Origin: Bacteroidota bacterium | Lineage (GTDB): Bacteria > Bacteroidota > Rhodothermia > Rhodothermales > Rubricoccaceae | Direction: 5' to 3' | DNA length: 43,345 bases | NCBI GenBank assembly: GCA_022561755.1 | Contig: JADFQN010000007.1 | Location: forward strand, 1-43,345 | Shown: positions 1-7,846 of the stretch, one piece after another | Layout: each line of letters starts with the position of its first letter | Position numbering within the stretch: the first letter of the stretch is position 1 | Made by a program: the position numbers and the translations under genes | The notes under the pieces: model-generated | Databases searched by the model: none | What the model was told of the DNA's origin: nothing | What the model saw: the letters and a program-made list of their open reading frames with translations, nothing else

Positions 1-2
1 CG

Positions 3-1124
3 GAGTTGAACAGCCGCTGGGGCCGTTGCGTCTTCGATACCGAGAAGATATTAGAGAAGGCGGAGCTTCCGAAGTGTTATCTCAACGTCCACAGCCAAAC
101 AGGGTGGGTTATACAGAACGTGCCTATCGATGGGAGCAAACGTTTCTTGGACCCGATGGCTGGGTTCGGGACTGGGATGCCTCAGCACTCCACGTATTTC
201 GACCTGGGAGAGGGCGGAGTGATGCTGACTACCCTGCCAGCCTTGGCGGAGTGCAATCCTCGCCCGCTCGTCACCTTCGATCCACAGGGTGAGTTCAGGA
301 GCTTCCCCATCTCGCCCGACTTCGCCGACCCGGGCGGCGCCGGCGACGAAGACATTACCTCGCCGAGAGATATTCTACGTTTCATCTATGCGGATTCGTC
401 GCGTTACCGGCCGGGAACGCGCACCGTCTACAGCGATTTCGATATGATTGTGCTGGGTGAGGTCATCGGGGGAATCACCCGGCGACCTCTTGAGGAATAC
501 GTACACGACGTGTTTTTTGAGCCGCTCGGCATGACCAGCACCAGCTATCTGGGCACAGGCCGCCGCGACCCAACGGTGGTGCCCACCGAGAGCGACCGGT
601 CGTTCCGGGGGCGCATCATCCAGGGCGAGGTCCACGACGAAACCGCCTGGATGCTCGGCGGCGTTTCCGGCCATGCCGGCCTCTTCTCAACAGCAGAGGA
701 TCTGGCCAGATTCGCCTACATGATGGCCAACGGAGGCGAGGCCTACGGGCGGCGGTACTTCCAGCCGGAGACTATCCAGCTCTTTACGCGGCGTGTGTCT
801 TCGCGCGGCCGCTACCCGATGGCGCTGGGCTGGATGAGCTGGCGCTCGCAGAACGAAGGCTCTTCCTCGGCCGGACGCTTCTTCGGCCCGCGTTCCTTCG
901 GGCACACAGGCTATACCGGCACGTCCATCTGGATTGACCCCGACGAGGAACTGTTCGTCATCCTCCTTACCAACCGTGTCTTCCCCACCCGTCGAAACAG
1001 CCGCATCCGTAATGTGCGCCCAGCCTTCGCCGACGCGGCCGCGGGATCGCTACGGGCTCCCGCCGGGCATCCCGAACGGATGCTGGGCTTCGGGGCGGTA
1101 CCGGCGGATTTGCTGGGCTTCTGA
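3..1124 (+). CDS. Serine hydrolase, beta-lactamase (class C/PBP) family, 5' end outside window
   Basis: The C-terminal two thirds match the beta-lactamase/esterase family often fused to GH3 glycosidases in this lineage. There is a YSDFDMIVLGEVI block (the family's Tyr-Ser-Asn-type motif) near residue 140, then GEVHDETAWMLGGVSGHAGLFS, the most conserved stretch, and HTGYTGTSIWIDP (the KTG-equivalent) near residue 300. These enzymes are normally periplasmic. The frame is open to the window edge, so the gene very probably starts upstream; TTG at 6 is only the first possible start inside. Where the nucleophile motif SxxK would be expected, I see YFDLGEGGVMLTTLPAL. It aligns with the usual FDLASxTKVxxTT block but lacks both Ser and Lys. 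The next 60 residues also fit the family poorly. Either the N-terminal part is degenerate or the sequence near the edge is imperfect. Confidence 0.7.
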   Translation, partial: ELNSRWGRCVFDTEKILEKAELPKCYLNVHSQTGWVIQNVPIDGSKRFLDPMAGFGTGMPQHSTYFDLGEGGVMLTTLPALAECNPRPLVTFDPQGEFRSFPISPDFADPGGAGDEDITSPRDILRFIYADSSRYRPGTRTVYSDFDMIVLGEVIGGITRRPLEEYVHDVFFEPLGMTSTSYLGTGRRDPTVVPTESDRSFRGRIIQGEVHDETAWMLGGVSGHAGLFSTAEDLARFAYMMANGGEAYGRRYFQPETIQLFTRRVSSRGRYPMALGWMSWRSQNEGSSSAGRFFGPRSFGHTGYTGTSIWIDPDEELFVILLTNRVFPTRRNSRIRNVRPAFADAAAGSLRAPAGHPERMLGFGAVPADLLGF

Positions 1125-1208
1125 AGAACTCTTCGAAACCACCCCGGAACGGAACACATCTTGTGGCATCCGGTTGGACAGCCGATTTCTGAGTCAGCCC
1201 ACTCCTTC

Positions 1209-1529
1209 ATGCCCACCTACATCTACCGCCGCGAAGACGGCACCACGTTTGAACTCGTTCAGCGCATCACCGACGACGCGCTAACCGAAGACCCGGAAAG
1301 CGGCCAGAAGGTGGAGCGCGTGATTTCGGGCGGAATCGGGTTGCAGTTCAAGGGGACCGGCTTCTACATAACTGACTACGCGCGGGCCGGGAGCGGGGGC
1401 GAAACGACCAACGGAGAGGCGAAAAGCGAAACGTCGCCGGACGCGAAGCCAGAAGCCAAACCGGAATCGAAATCGGACGCGAAGCCGGAATCGAAGGGCG
1501 CGAAGGCCTCCGACACGTCGACGGAGTAG
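1209..1529 (+). CDS. FmdB-like small protein lacking the zinc-ribbon cysteines
   Basis: The first 60 residues follow the FmdB/CxxC_CxxC_SSSS template: MPTYIYRR at the start, then RVISGG, then LQFKGTGFYITDY. FmdB proteins carry a CxxC...CxxC zinc ribbon between these blocks. Here the positions read RREDGT and EDPESGQ, with no cysteine at all, so zinc binding is lost. The rest is a low-complexity tail rich in Lys, Glu, Asp, Ala and Pro, with a repeating DAKPE/SKPE unit, probably disordered. I start at ATG 1209 because MPTY is the invariant family N-terminus; an upstream in-frame start would add 16 unrelated residues. No Shine-Dalgarno sequence precedes it. The function of the family is not well defined. 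Confidence 0.75.
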   Translation: MPTYIYRREDGTTFELVQRITDDALTEDPESGQKVERVISGGIGLQFKGTGFYITDYARAGSGGETTNGEAKSETSPDAKPEAKPESKSDAKPESKGAKASDTSTE

Positions 1530-1558
1530 CTGCAACGGCGTATTCGCTGTCTGCGGTG

Positions 1559-2926
1559 TTAACGCGCGGTTCCCTGCCGCCACCGGCGGATAGCACGGCG
1601 CCAGATGGTCTCGTACGAGTTGCTCCGCTGCAACACCCAGTTCTCGAACGCAGGCCGCCGTGCAGCGTAGAATGACGCCCGCTCGAAAACAAACGTCGAA
1701 AGGCCGCTCCGCGATGAAAGGTCGTAGTGCCACGTTTCGGTCTCGAACCTGGTCTCCACGTAATGCGGTGGCCCGAAGAGCACGTAGACCATCCCCCTGT
1801 CTGTCTTCCACCCTTCCTTGTGCGTAGTGAAGAGCAGGTTGGCCTGCTCCACGCGCTCATAGTAGAGCCGCACAATACCGGAGGCCACGCGGCGGTCGTT
1901 GAAGAGGCTGCCCCAGAACGCATCGAAGCGGCGGCGGCGTTCAAGGAGCGTTTCGCCCCCGCTGATGAACTCGAACTCACGCTCCGAGGCGATGTAGGCC
2001 AGCGCGGAAATGAGGTCGTCCACTTCCGTAAGCCGTGGAAAATCGGCCTGGCGCACAGCAAACTCGCGGCTTTGCTCGGCGAACGGTGGCTGCCCCTCTC
2101 CTGTTCTCGCCTCCATGAGGATGCGATACATGCCCGGCTTCAATGGCGGCAGGTTGACCTCCACCGTCACCATGTCGGCGCCCAGTTCCAGCGTCCGCGA
2201 GGTCGTCTGGATCGTGTCCATCGGGGCGGCGTTAAAATCGACGCCCTTGAATTCGAGGGAGGAGCGCGCGTAGCTCATCCAGAAGCCGGGGCGAGCTACC
2301 GTGGTGTCGCTCTCCAATTGCTGGAGTTGCAGGCGGACGTTCGCGCCGGCCGGAACCTGGTACAAATCAATTGTGGACCGAAGCGAATCGAACCCGGCGG
2401 GCACACTGAGGGCTACGTGGGGCTCGAAGGCTTCGCCCGCCCGCTTTACCTCGATGTGCATGCGGCTCATTGCGGGCTCGCCCGAAGAAGCGGGCACCGT
2501 CACCCGCTGGCGACGCACCACGGTCTTGTCCGTTCCCTCGTCGGTAAGCGTGACTTCCACTACATACGTGCCCGGCGCTACTTCCAACCGCTCCTCCCTG
2601 ATGAAGGGTCGGAAGGACTGGGTCGATGCGTACGTAGGCAGCCTGAGCGTATCGGCATACTGTGCGGATCGAACACGGCCGCCGTCGTCATCACGCACAG
2701 CAACATCGTACCGTGCCAGCGCCTTAAATCCGGATCCATCCCGCGTGTACACCAACGAAGCGTGCGGCAGGCTCAGGTAGATATCCAGGCCCGGCTCGCC
2801 GGCGCGGAGCGTAGCCAGGGTCTCCATATCGAAGTTGGGCAGACCCGGCTCGTACGCCGCAGAGCGCCCGGCGTCGGGCGAATCGAGTTCGGAGAGCCCG
2901 GAGCATCCGGCGAGCCAGACGCCCAT
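1559..2926 (-). CDS. GWxTD-domain lipoprotein
   Basis: The C-terminal third contains EGWKTDRGMVYVLFGPP, the signature of the GWxTD domain. This domain is found in secreted proteins of Bacteroidota, Rhodothermota and Gemmatimonadota and has no assigned biochemical role. Upstream of it are beta-rich, Ig-like segments with phrases such as PGTYVVEVTLTDEG. The likely N-terminus is MGVWLAGCSG, giving a lipobox LAGC and an outer-membrane-anchored lipoprotein of about 455 residues. The signal is unusually short from ATG 2926. The frame stays open upstream to 3316, but that stretch is Pro/Arg-rich and runs through the repetitive gap before tpiA, so I exclude it. A non-standard start around 2960 would give a more typical signal peptide. 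Confidence 0.75.
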   Translation of the reverse strand: MGVWLAGCSGLSELDSPDAGRSAAYEPGLPNFDMETLATLRAGEPGLDIYLSLPHASLVYTRDGSGFKALARYDVAVRDDDGGRVRSAQYADTLRLPTYASTQSFRPFIREERLEVAPGTYVVEVTLTDEGTDKTVVRRQRVTVPASSGEPAMSRMHIEVKRAGEAFEPHVALSVPAGFDSLRSTIDLYQVPAGANVRLQLQQLESDTTVARPGFWMSYARSSLEFKGVDFNAAPMDTIQTTSRTLELGADMVTVEVNLPPLKPGMYRILMEARTGEGQPPFAEQSREFAVRQADFPRLTEVDDLISALAYIASEREFEFISGGETLLERRRRFDAFWGSLFNDRRVASGIVRLYYERVEQANLLFTTHKEGWKTDRGMVYVLFGPPHYVETRFETETWHYDLSSRSGLSTFVFERASFYAARRPAFENWVLQRSNSYETIWRRAIRRWRQGTAR

Positions 2927-3212
2927 GACGATGGTGCGGCATAGAGCACAGAATATCGGCGAAAGGGCGTTCTTCGGTGTGAGAGGGTGAGGGGCTGAGG
3001 GGGTGAGGGGGTGTTGATCTCCGCTTTGGGGGCGAAGAGTTGATGTCCAGGAATCCTTCTTGCCGCCCGCCGCCCGCCGCCGGCTGTCAAAATTCAGCCG
3101 CGGCACGACCTGGATTTTGCTCATACTCTCCGCAACAGTTTTTCCCGGCAATCTTTCAGAGCGCCATCTGCCGTCCGCAGTCTGCGGTCTACGCCTTGTA
3201 GCTGCACTCATT
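2927..3212. other. Gap with degenerate GGGTGAGGG word repeats
   Basis: This 286-base gap between tpiA and the GWxTD gene holds a degenerate tandem of a 9-base word, gggtgaggg/ggctgaggg, at about 2978-3013. A (CCGCCCG)n-like patch lies at 3062-3080, and short mirror-like words of the ctgccgtccgcagtctgcgg type at 3166-3188. I see no gene, and no complete second arm that would make the word repeat a hairpin. Compare the wordlike hairpins at 17807, 19180, 23850 and 27530. Confidence 0.5.
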
Positions 3213-3971
3213 TTAGTTCCGCGCAGCATCCGCCGCCGCCCCAACGATGGCAGCGAAGGCCTCCGCGTCGAGGCTGGCGCCGCCGATGAGGCCGCCGCCG
3301 ATATCCGGCTGGGCAAACAACTCGGCCGCGTTGCCTGGCTTCACGCTTCCGCCGTACAGGATCGGCACAGGCTCCTCTGCTCCAAAGCGAGCGGCCAGCT
3401 TCTCCCTGATGAAGGCATGCATGGCCTGCGCTTGCTCGGGCGTAGCGGTTCTACCCGTCCCGATAGCCCAAACAGGCTCGTAGGCCACGACCAGCGTGTT
3501 CCCGTGCCTCAACGAAACGCCGATCAGGCCGCCATCCAGTTGCCGCCCGACGACGGTTTCCGCTGCATCGCTATCGCGCTCTTCCAACGATTCCCCCACA
3601 CACAGGATGGGAGTCATGCCGTGCTTCATTACCTGCATCACCTTCTCCCCCACAAACGCATCCGACTCGTGGAAATGCCGGCGTCGCTCCGAGTGCCCTA
3701 CGATCACATACGTGCATCCGGCCTCACTTAACATTGTCGCCGAGACTTCGCCGGTGAAGGCTCCTTTCTCTTCCGGATGCACATTCTGGGCTCCCAGCGC
3801 CACGCGCGTCCCCCGAACGCGCTCACGCACCGCCTCCAGCCAGACCGACGGCGGGCAGACAGCGACGTCCACCGTGCGCGCGTCTGCGTCTGTTAGACGA
3901 ACCACTTCGGACGCCAGCCTGTCCGCTGCGCGGAGGTCCGTGTGCATTTTCCAGTTGCCGGCAACGAGCAT
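3213..3971 (-). CDS. tpiA: Triosephosphate isomerase
   Basis: It interconverts dihydroxyacetone phosphate and glyceraldehyde 3-phosphate in the cytoplasm (glycolysis and gluconeogenesis). The 252-residue protein has every family landmark: AGNWKMH at the N-terminus with the catalytic Lys, VGHSERR with the catalytic His near residue 95, the YEPVWAIGTG block with the catalytic Glu and the flexible lid, and the phosphate-binding YGGSVKP and GGLIGGASL loops near the C-terminus. The length is typical. The start ATG gives the canonical MLVAGNWKM opening. It is transcribed toward the GWxTD gene and is separated from it by a repetitive gap. Confidence 0.98.
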   Translation of the reverse strand: MLVAGNWKMHTDLRAADRLASEVVRLTDADARTVDVAVCPPSVWLEAVRERVRGTRVALGAQNVHPEEKGAFTGEVSATMLSEAGCTYVIVGHSERRRHFHESDAFVGEKVMQVMKHGMTPILCVGESLEERDSDAAETVVGRQLDGGLIGVSLRHGNTLVVAYEPVWAIGTGRTATPEQAQAMHAFIREKLAARFGAEEPVPILYGGSVKPGNAAELFAQPDIGGGLIGGASLDAEAFAAIVGAAADAARN

Positions 3972-4140
3972 GTGATCTAAGGTTTATAGGCTAAATGGAC
4001 GATACTGGAGTAAAGCCCGGCACACGCCGGGAAGGGGGAACGAGATGCCCTTGAATGGGTCCGTTCTTCTTCCTATGCTGGATGTCCGACGCGCAAAATA
4101 GTTCAACCACGTGCCGATCCTCTCTCTGCCTCTTACACCG

Positions 4141-4590
4141 ATGCGCCTCCGCCACCTCATCTTGCTTGTACCCGCCATCGCGCTGGCGGTGCTCGCCGCA
4201 GGCTGCGACGCGCTCGTCGACCGGCCTGGGCTAGCTCTGGAGTTTGGCGCGCCCTACAGCGTTCTGTTCGGCGAATCGGTAACAGCGGCAAACGGCCTTG
4301 TTCAGTCCACGCCCTTTACTGATGCGGGCGGAGCGCTCCACGTGGCCGTAGAGTTCACAGGAGGATGCGCCAATCATACGTTTCGCGCTGACTACACACT
4401 GGCAGAATCGGCGGCTACGATCTGGCTCGTCCATGCATCCAACGGCGACGCCTGCGAGGCACGGCTGATCGAAGAAGTAGTCGTTGCGCTGCCTACCGGT
4501 GTGCTCGAAAAGGCGCTGCTCGTCCTCGTCAGCCCCAGCGGGCGCGAGGAAACCATTGCGCGGTTCGATGCACCGATAGAGTCTCCCTAG
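4141..4590 (+). CDS. Small lipoprotein of unknown function
   Basis: A 149-residue protein with a clear lipoprotein signal: MRLRH, a hydrophobic stretch, then LAAGC with the lipidated Cys at residue 22. The mature part is acidic and beta-rich, with two further cysteines (GGCANH and DACEAR) that could form a disulfide. I chose ATG 4141 because it gives a standard signal peptide; the in-frame ATG at 4111 adds only ten residues. I recognise no family. The TAG stop at 4588-4590 is formed by the end of the type A repeat that follows, so the original C-terminus may have been fixed by that insertion. The gene converges on the peroxiredoxin gene. Confidence 0.7.
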   Translation: MRLRHLILLVPAIALAVLAAGCDALVDRPGLALEFGAPYSVLFGESVTAANGLVQSTPFTDAGGALHVAVEFTGGCANHTFRADYTLAESAATIWLVHASNGDACEARLIEEVVVALPTGVLEKALLVLVSPSGREETIARFDAPIESP

Positions 4591-4751
4591 GAGGCTGTTG
4601 AAATACTACGCCTTAAGCGAGGCGAGCGAATCTTGGCCAAGATCGAGGCGCGAAATCGCAGGCGAATCGGTGATTCGTCGAGTATTTCGCAACGCAAAGA
4701 TCGGGCAAGAGGCGCCGCCGCAGGTAGGTGGAGTTTTCAACAGCCTCCTAG
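4587..4751. repeat. Type A inverted-repeat element, full length (165 bp)
   Basis: The ends are CTAGGAGGCTGTTGAAA and its inverted partner TTTTCAACAGCCTCCTAG. The interior carries the family core, including cgaatcggtgattcg and a gcaacgcaaagatcggg block. It lies exactly between two convergent genes, and both take their TAG stop codon from its two ends. There is no coding potential. It is nearly identical to the copy at 12836-13001. Confidence 0.9.
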
Positions 4752-5221
4752 GCAGCCTCCGGCATCCGTTTCAGGATTTCCGCCGCGTGGTTCTCTGTTT
4801 TCGGCCGCCGGAAGACGTGGACGATCACTCCTTCCGGATCGATGAGGAAGGTGGTCCGCTTCGTGCCGGTGACCAGGTTCCCGTACAGGATTTTCTTCCC
4901 CCAGGTCCCGTAGGCGCTCATGATTGCTTTGTCGGGATCGGCGATGAGAGGGAACGGCAGGTCGAACTTGTTTACGAACTCGCCGTGCGATGCTACGTCA
5001 TCGGGCGAGACGCCGATCACGGCAATCCCCGCATCCATCAGGGATTTGTGATGGTCGCGCAGGTTGCAAGCCTGCCTCGTACAGAGCAGCGTGTCGTCTG
5101 CGGGGTAGAAGTAGAGGGCGACAAACTGGCCCTGATAATCTGCGAGAGAGATCGTGTCGCCCGTCTGGGTCGAGCCTTCAAATGCGGGGGCGAGGTCTCC
5201 CTTTTCGGGCATGGTGCTCAT
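4748..5221 (-). CDS. bcp: Thioredoxin-dependent peroxiredoxin, BCP/PrxQ type
   Basis: This enzyme reduces hydrogen and alkyl peroxides using a peroxidatic Cys, with thioredoxin as the electron donor. In the sequence YFYPADDTLLCTRQACNLRD the peroxidatic Cys is residue 47 and the resolving Cys residue 52, the five-residue spacing of the PrxQ subgroup. The usual DTPGCT reads DTLLCT here. The protein has 157 residues, normal for the family, and no signal peptide, so it is cytoplasmic. The TAG stop is contributed by the type A element at 4587-4751. A type B element lies directly upstream of the start, between this gene and surE. Confidence 0.95.
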   Translation of the reverse strand: MSTMPEKGDLAPAFEGSTQTGDTISLADYQGQFVALYFYPADDTLLCTRQACNLRDHHKSLMDAGIAVIGVSPDDVASHGEFVNKFDLPFPLIADPDKAIMSAYGTWGKKILYGNLVTGTKRTTFLIDPEGVIVHVFRRPKTENHAAEILKRMPEAA

Positions 5222-5235
5222 ACGTCGGCGGGTGT

Positions 5236-5399
5236 AGGAGTCTATCGGACTTAGGGGTTCGTGACGAGGCAGACGGGAAATCGAGAGCAGTTTTTCGATC
5301 TTTTGAGTTGCATAGTGGTGCCACGCGACGATAAAGATCGGAAAAATGGGCCGATTTGCCGCCGCCGCAGTAGAATCATCCTAAGTCCGATAGACTCCT
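5236..5399. repeat. Type B inverted-repeat element (164 bp)
   Basis: The terminal 20 bases, AGGAGTCTATCGGACTTAGG, are a perfect inverted repeat of the other end. The interior shows the type B hallmarks ttgagttgcatagtgg, aaagatcgg and atgggccgattt. It lies between bcp and surE. The surE reading frame runs into its right end and stops there. Confidence 0.9.
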
Positions 5400-6224
5400 T
5401 AATTTAGCCGGCTCCACGCGCCAGTCCCAGTCCTTGATGCGGCTGAGGTGGTCGTAGGCGGTGAGGTCGTAATGGATGGGGGTAATGGAAACGTAGCCCT
5501 GGTCAATGGCGTGGAGGTCGGTATCACGGCCATCATCGAGGTTTATGAACTTCCCTCCCATCCAATAGTACGGTTTGTCAAACGGATCGCGGCGCTCCTC
5601 GAACTCTTCTTCCCATCGTGCGCGTGCCAGCCGCGTCACGCGCACGCCTCGAATGTGCTCCATCGGCAAATCCGGGACGTTGACGTTCAGTAGAACGCCC
5701 GCCTGAAGGCCATTCTCCAGAATCCGCTCGGCTACGAGGCGCGCGTAGTGACCGGCGGCCTCAAAATCGATATCGGCTTCCCAAGAGCAATGCGAAACGG
5801 CAAACGAAGGCACGCCAAGAATAGCAGCCTCCGTGGCAGCACTCACGGTGCCTGAGTAGATCACGCTCACGGCGGTATTCGGGCCGTGGTTGATGCCGCT
5901 CACCACGAGATCCGGCTTGCGCGGCAGTAGCTTCTGGGCGGCCAGCTTTACGCAGTCGGCCGGTGTGCCCGTGACCGCGCGCGCCCATATCGGCCCTTCG
6001 GAAACCTCGAATGCCCACGGGTGCGCCCGTATCGGATCGTGAATGGTGATAGAATGGCCAACCGCACTTTGCTCCTGTACGGGAGCAACGACCGCTATCG
6101 TTCCCAACCCGTGCAGAGTCGCCGCGAGAGCGGCCAGACCACGTGCATCCACGCCGTCGTCGTTGGACAGCAGGATCAGCGGGCGGTCCGGCTGGACATC
6201 AAGCGCGAGGACAGCGTGAGACAT
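5376..6224 (-). CDS. surE: 5'/3'-nucleotidase SurE
   Basis: SurE is a metal-dependent phosphatase acting on nucleoside monophosphates and related substrates in stationary-phase or stressed cells. The motifs are clear: [14 protein letters not shown] at residues 17-30 carries the metal-binding Asp-Asp pair, followed by SGINHGPN and [11 protein letters not shown] (active-site Asn and Ser/Thr cluster). The 282-residue length is slightly longer than usual. The last residues, about LRSLSDLG, and the TGA stop are encoded by the terminal repeat of the type B element at 5236-5399, so the native C-terminus has probably been replaced by repeat-derived sequence. Its start lies beside the small cassette-like region to the right. 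Confidence 0.95.
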   Translation of the reverse strand: MSHAVLALDVQPDRPLILLSNDDGVDARGLAALAATLHGLGTIAVVAPVQEQSAVGHSITIHDPIRAHPWAFEVSEGPIWARAVTGTPADCVKLAAQKLLPRKPDLVVSGINHGPNTAVSVIYSGTVSAATEAAILGVPSFAVSHCSWEADIDFEAAGHYARLVAERILENGLQAGVLLNVNVPDLPMEHIRGVRVTRLARARWEEEFEERRDPFDKPYYWMGGKFINLDDGRDTDLHAIDQGYVSITPIHYDLTAYDHLSRIKDWDWRVEPAKLRSLSDLG

Positions 6225-6254
6225 GGGACGTGAGTACGTGATTACGTGACTTCT

Positions 6255-6324
6255 CTTTAACGTTCAAGCTCAACGATTACTGAAAGTGAAGCACGCTTGA
6301 GTCCACAGGAGCAAAGCGTTAGGC
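6255..6324 (-). other. Weak attC-like site after the small ORF
   Basis: Read on the minus strand, the stop codon of the small ORF lies inside GCCTAAC, a perfect R''-type box (RYYYAAC). Seventy bases further on comes GTTAAAG, resembling an R' box. Short complementary pieces (TAACG/CGTTA and TCAAGC/GCTTGA) allow a hairpin, but the spacing is asymmetric. Read on the plus strand there is a GTTCAAGC L-type box directly beside the R box, with no spacer. The layout of ORF stop inside R'' is typical of integron cassettes, but the fold is weak. Confidence 0.3.
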
Positions 6325-6651
6325 ATCATTCTTCTCTCCTGGAAGAGGGTTTCGTGAACGAAGTCCCCAGAGAGGCTGCCCGTCTTCCGACGCTCTAGCG
6401 CCAACCTTGAGTAGTAGTCGTTTTGTTGTTTCTTCGTCGGCTCCAATAACATGCATGAGCACACCAAATGAGCGCCATTTATGCTCCTCGTGTCTTAGCA
6501 TCTCATCGAGCATCTCTAGTTGGGGCTGTTCACGCTGTTCTCGCATCTTCTTATCAATGTGGCTCGCTGCGAGCTGCGCCGCAATCGTTGCAACTGAGCC
6601 AATTACCGCACCCAGAACTCCTATTGGTCCGATGATGATCGGTTCGCTCAT
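6319..6651 (-). CDS. Small single-span membrane protein, hypothetical
   Basis: A 110-residue protein. The N-terminal 30 residues (GPIGVLGAVIGSVATIAAQLA) form one glycine-rich transmembrane helix. A charged, probably coiled cytoplasmic or periplasmic part follows, ending in KRLLLKVGARASEDG and WGLRSRNPLPG. I recall that ending from small uncharacterised membrane proteins in many bacteria, without a known function. It is visibly richer in A and T than surE and panB on either side. The flanks carry inverted words around gtgattacgtga (about 6235-6252 and 6694-6711). The stop codon lies inside an attC-like R box. These signs suggest a transferred single-gene cassette. The function is unknown. Confidence 0.6.
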   Translation of the reverse strand: MSEPIIIGPIGVLGAVIGSVATIAAQLAASHIDKKMREQREQPQLEMLDEMLRHEEHKWRSFGVLMHVIGADEETTKRLLLKVGARASEDGQPLWGLRSRNPLPGEKNDA

Positions 6652-6719
6652 GAGATGACGGCTATCACTAATATTGGTGTACGTGGAGGCTAGAGTCCAT
6701 CACGTAATCACATATTCCC

Positions 6720-7553
6720 TCAATAACTCTCCTCGTCGTTCGGGAAATCGCGGACGCGCACGTCCTCGATGTAGCCCTGAACGGCCTGGGTGATGGTTTC
6801 CGCGAGGTCGGCGTAGCGGCGAACAAAGCGCGGATTGAAGTCCTTTGTGAGGCCCAGGAGATCGTGTGTTACGAGCACCTGGCCGCTGCATCCGGTGCCC
6901 GCCCCGATGCCGATCGTCGGAATCGAAACACTCTCCGTCACCTCCGTGGCCAGCGCGGACGGGATCTTCTCGAGAACGACGGCAAAGCAACCCGATTCCT
7001 CGAGTTCGCGGATATCGCGCCGAAGGTCGTCGGCCTCCTGCTCCTCACGGGCGCGCACCTTGTAGGTGCCGAATTTGTAGATGCTCTGCGGCGTCAGTCC
7101 AAGGTGGCCCATCACCGGTATGCCCGCATCGATAATTCGGCGCGCAGACTCGAGCGTAACGGAGCCGCCTTCCAGCTTAACCGCGTGGGCGCCCGTTTCT
7201 TTCATCACACGGATAGACGAGCGCAGGGCCTCGCGGGAACTGCCCTGGAACGAACCAAACGGCAAATCGACCACCACGAGCGAGCGCTTCACGCCGCGCA
7301 CCACGCACTGGGCGTGGTAGATCATCTGGTCGAGCGTAACGGGCAGCGTGGTCTCGTGGCCTGCCATCACGTTTGAGGCCGAGTCGCCGACGAGTAACAC
7401 GTCGATCCCAGCCTCGTCGAGGATGCGCGCCGAGGTATAGTCGTACGCCGTGAGCATCGCAATGGGCACGCCCTCCACCCTCATTTCGAGGAGTGTTTGC
7501 GTAGTCACGCGTTTGGCCAACGCGGCGGCAACAGAAAAGGTTTGGGTGCTCAT
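6720..7553 (-). CDS. panB: 3-methyl-2-oxobutanoate hydroxymethyltransferase
   Basis: PanB transfers a one-carbon unit from methylene-tetrahydrofolate to 2-oxoisovalerate, the first committed step of pantothenate and coenzyme A synthesis. The barrel motifs are all visible: [40 protein letters not shown] (magnesium and substrate binding), [24 protein letters not shown] and [18 protein letters not shown] start at ATG 7553 (MSTQTFSV), giving 277 residues; an ATG at 7583 would add ten. No other pantothenate gene is nearby. The 290-base gap upstream carries a type C and a short type A repeat. Confidence 0.96.
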   Translation of the reverse strand: MSTQTFSVAAALAKRVTTQTLLEMRVEGVPIAMLTAYDYTSARILDEAGIDVLLVGDSASNVMAGHETTLPVTLDQMIYHAQCVVRGVKRSLVVVDLPFGSFQGSSREALRSSIRVMKETGAHAVKLEGGSVTLESARRIIDAGIPVMGHLGLTPQSIYKFGTYKVRAREEQEADDLRRDIRELEESGCFAVVLEKIPSALATEVTESVSIPTIGIGAGTGCSGQVLVTHDLLGLTKDFNPRFVRRYADLAETITQAVQGYIEDVRVRDFPNDEESY

Positions 7554-7710
7554 GGTGCTATCCGGCGCGTTGACGCCGTGCAATGGAATTGGAACGGAAG
7601 GATACGACCTACCCTACCAAAAACGACGCGGACGGCAACACGCGTCGCCGCCCGCGATCCCATACGCGCGATTCAATAGACTCGTAGGGAATTGTGAGTC
7701 TGAAGTACCA
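7554..7710. other. Intergenic stretch upstream of panB
   Basis: These 157 bases between the panB start and the type C repeat contain no ORF that I can support and no clear hairpin. Any panB promoter would lie here, but I cannot point to convincing boxes. Confidence 0.4.
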
Positions 7711-7781
7711 AGTTCCAAACTCCAAATCACAAAGAGTGCTTCAAGAGACCACTTCGAATCTGGTATTTAGAATTTGGTACT
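7711..7781. repeat. Type C repeat, copy 1 (about 71 bp)
   Basis: It begins agttccaaactccaaatcac and ends aatttggtact. It matches, in inverted orientation, the sequence at 29351-29421 over its whole length with only scattered differences. In both places the end ggtactt runs straight into the end of a short type A element, so the two repeats form a composite. Confidence 0.75.
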
Positions 7782-7843
7782 TAGGAGGCTGTTGAATTAC
7801 GTCATCCAGCCATGCGATCGAGCATTACTTCAACAGCCTCCTA
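7782..7843. repeat. Type A element, short form (62 bp)
   Basis: The ends TAGGAGGCTGTTGAA and TTCAACAGCCTCCTA are a perfect 15-base inverted repeat around a 32-base interior that lacks the usual core. It abuts the type C repeat on its left and ends three bases from the stop of the OmpH-like gene. It looks like an internal deletion derivative of type A. Confidence 0.85.
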
Positions 7844-7846
7844 GAA

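Noticed and set aside
2927-3316. Long N-terminal extension of the GWxTD protein
   Set aside because: Pro/Arg-rich, repeat-derived and overlapping tpiA; it does not look like a signal or domain.
4598-5334. Plus-strand ORFs across the bcp gene
   Set aside because: Antisense shadows of bcp extended through type A and B elements; no family resemblance.
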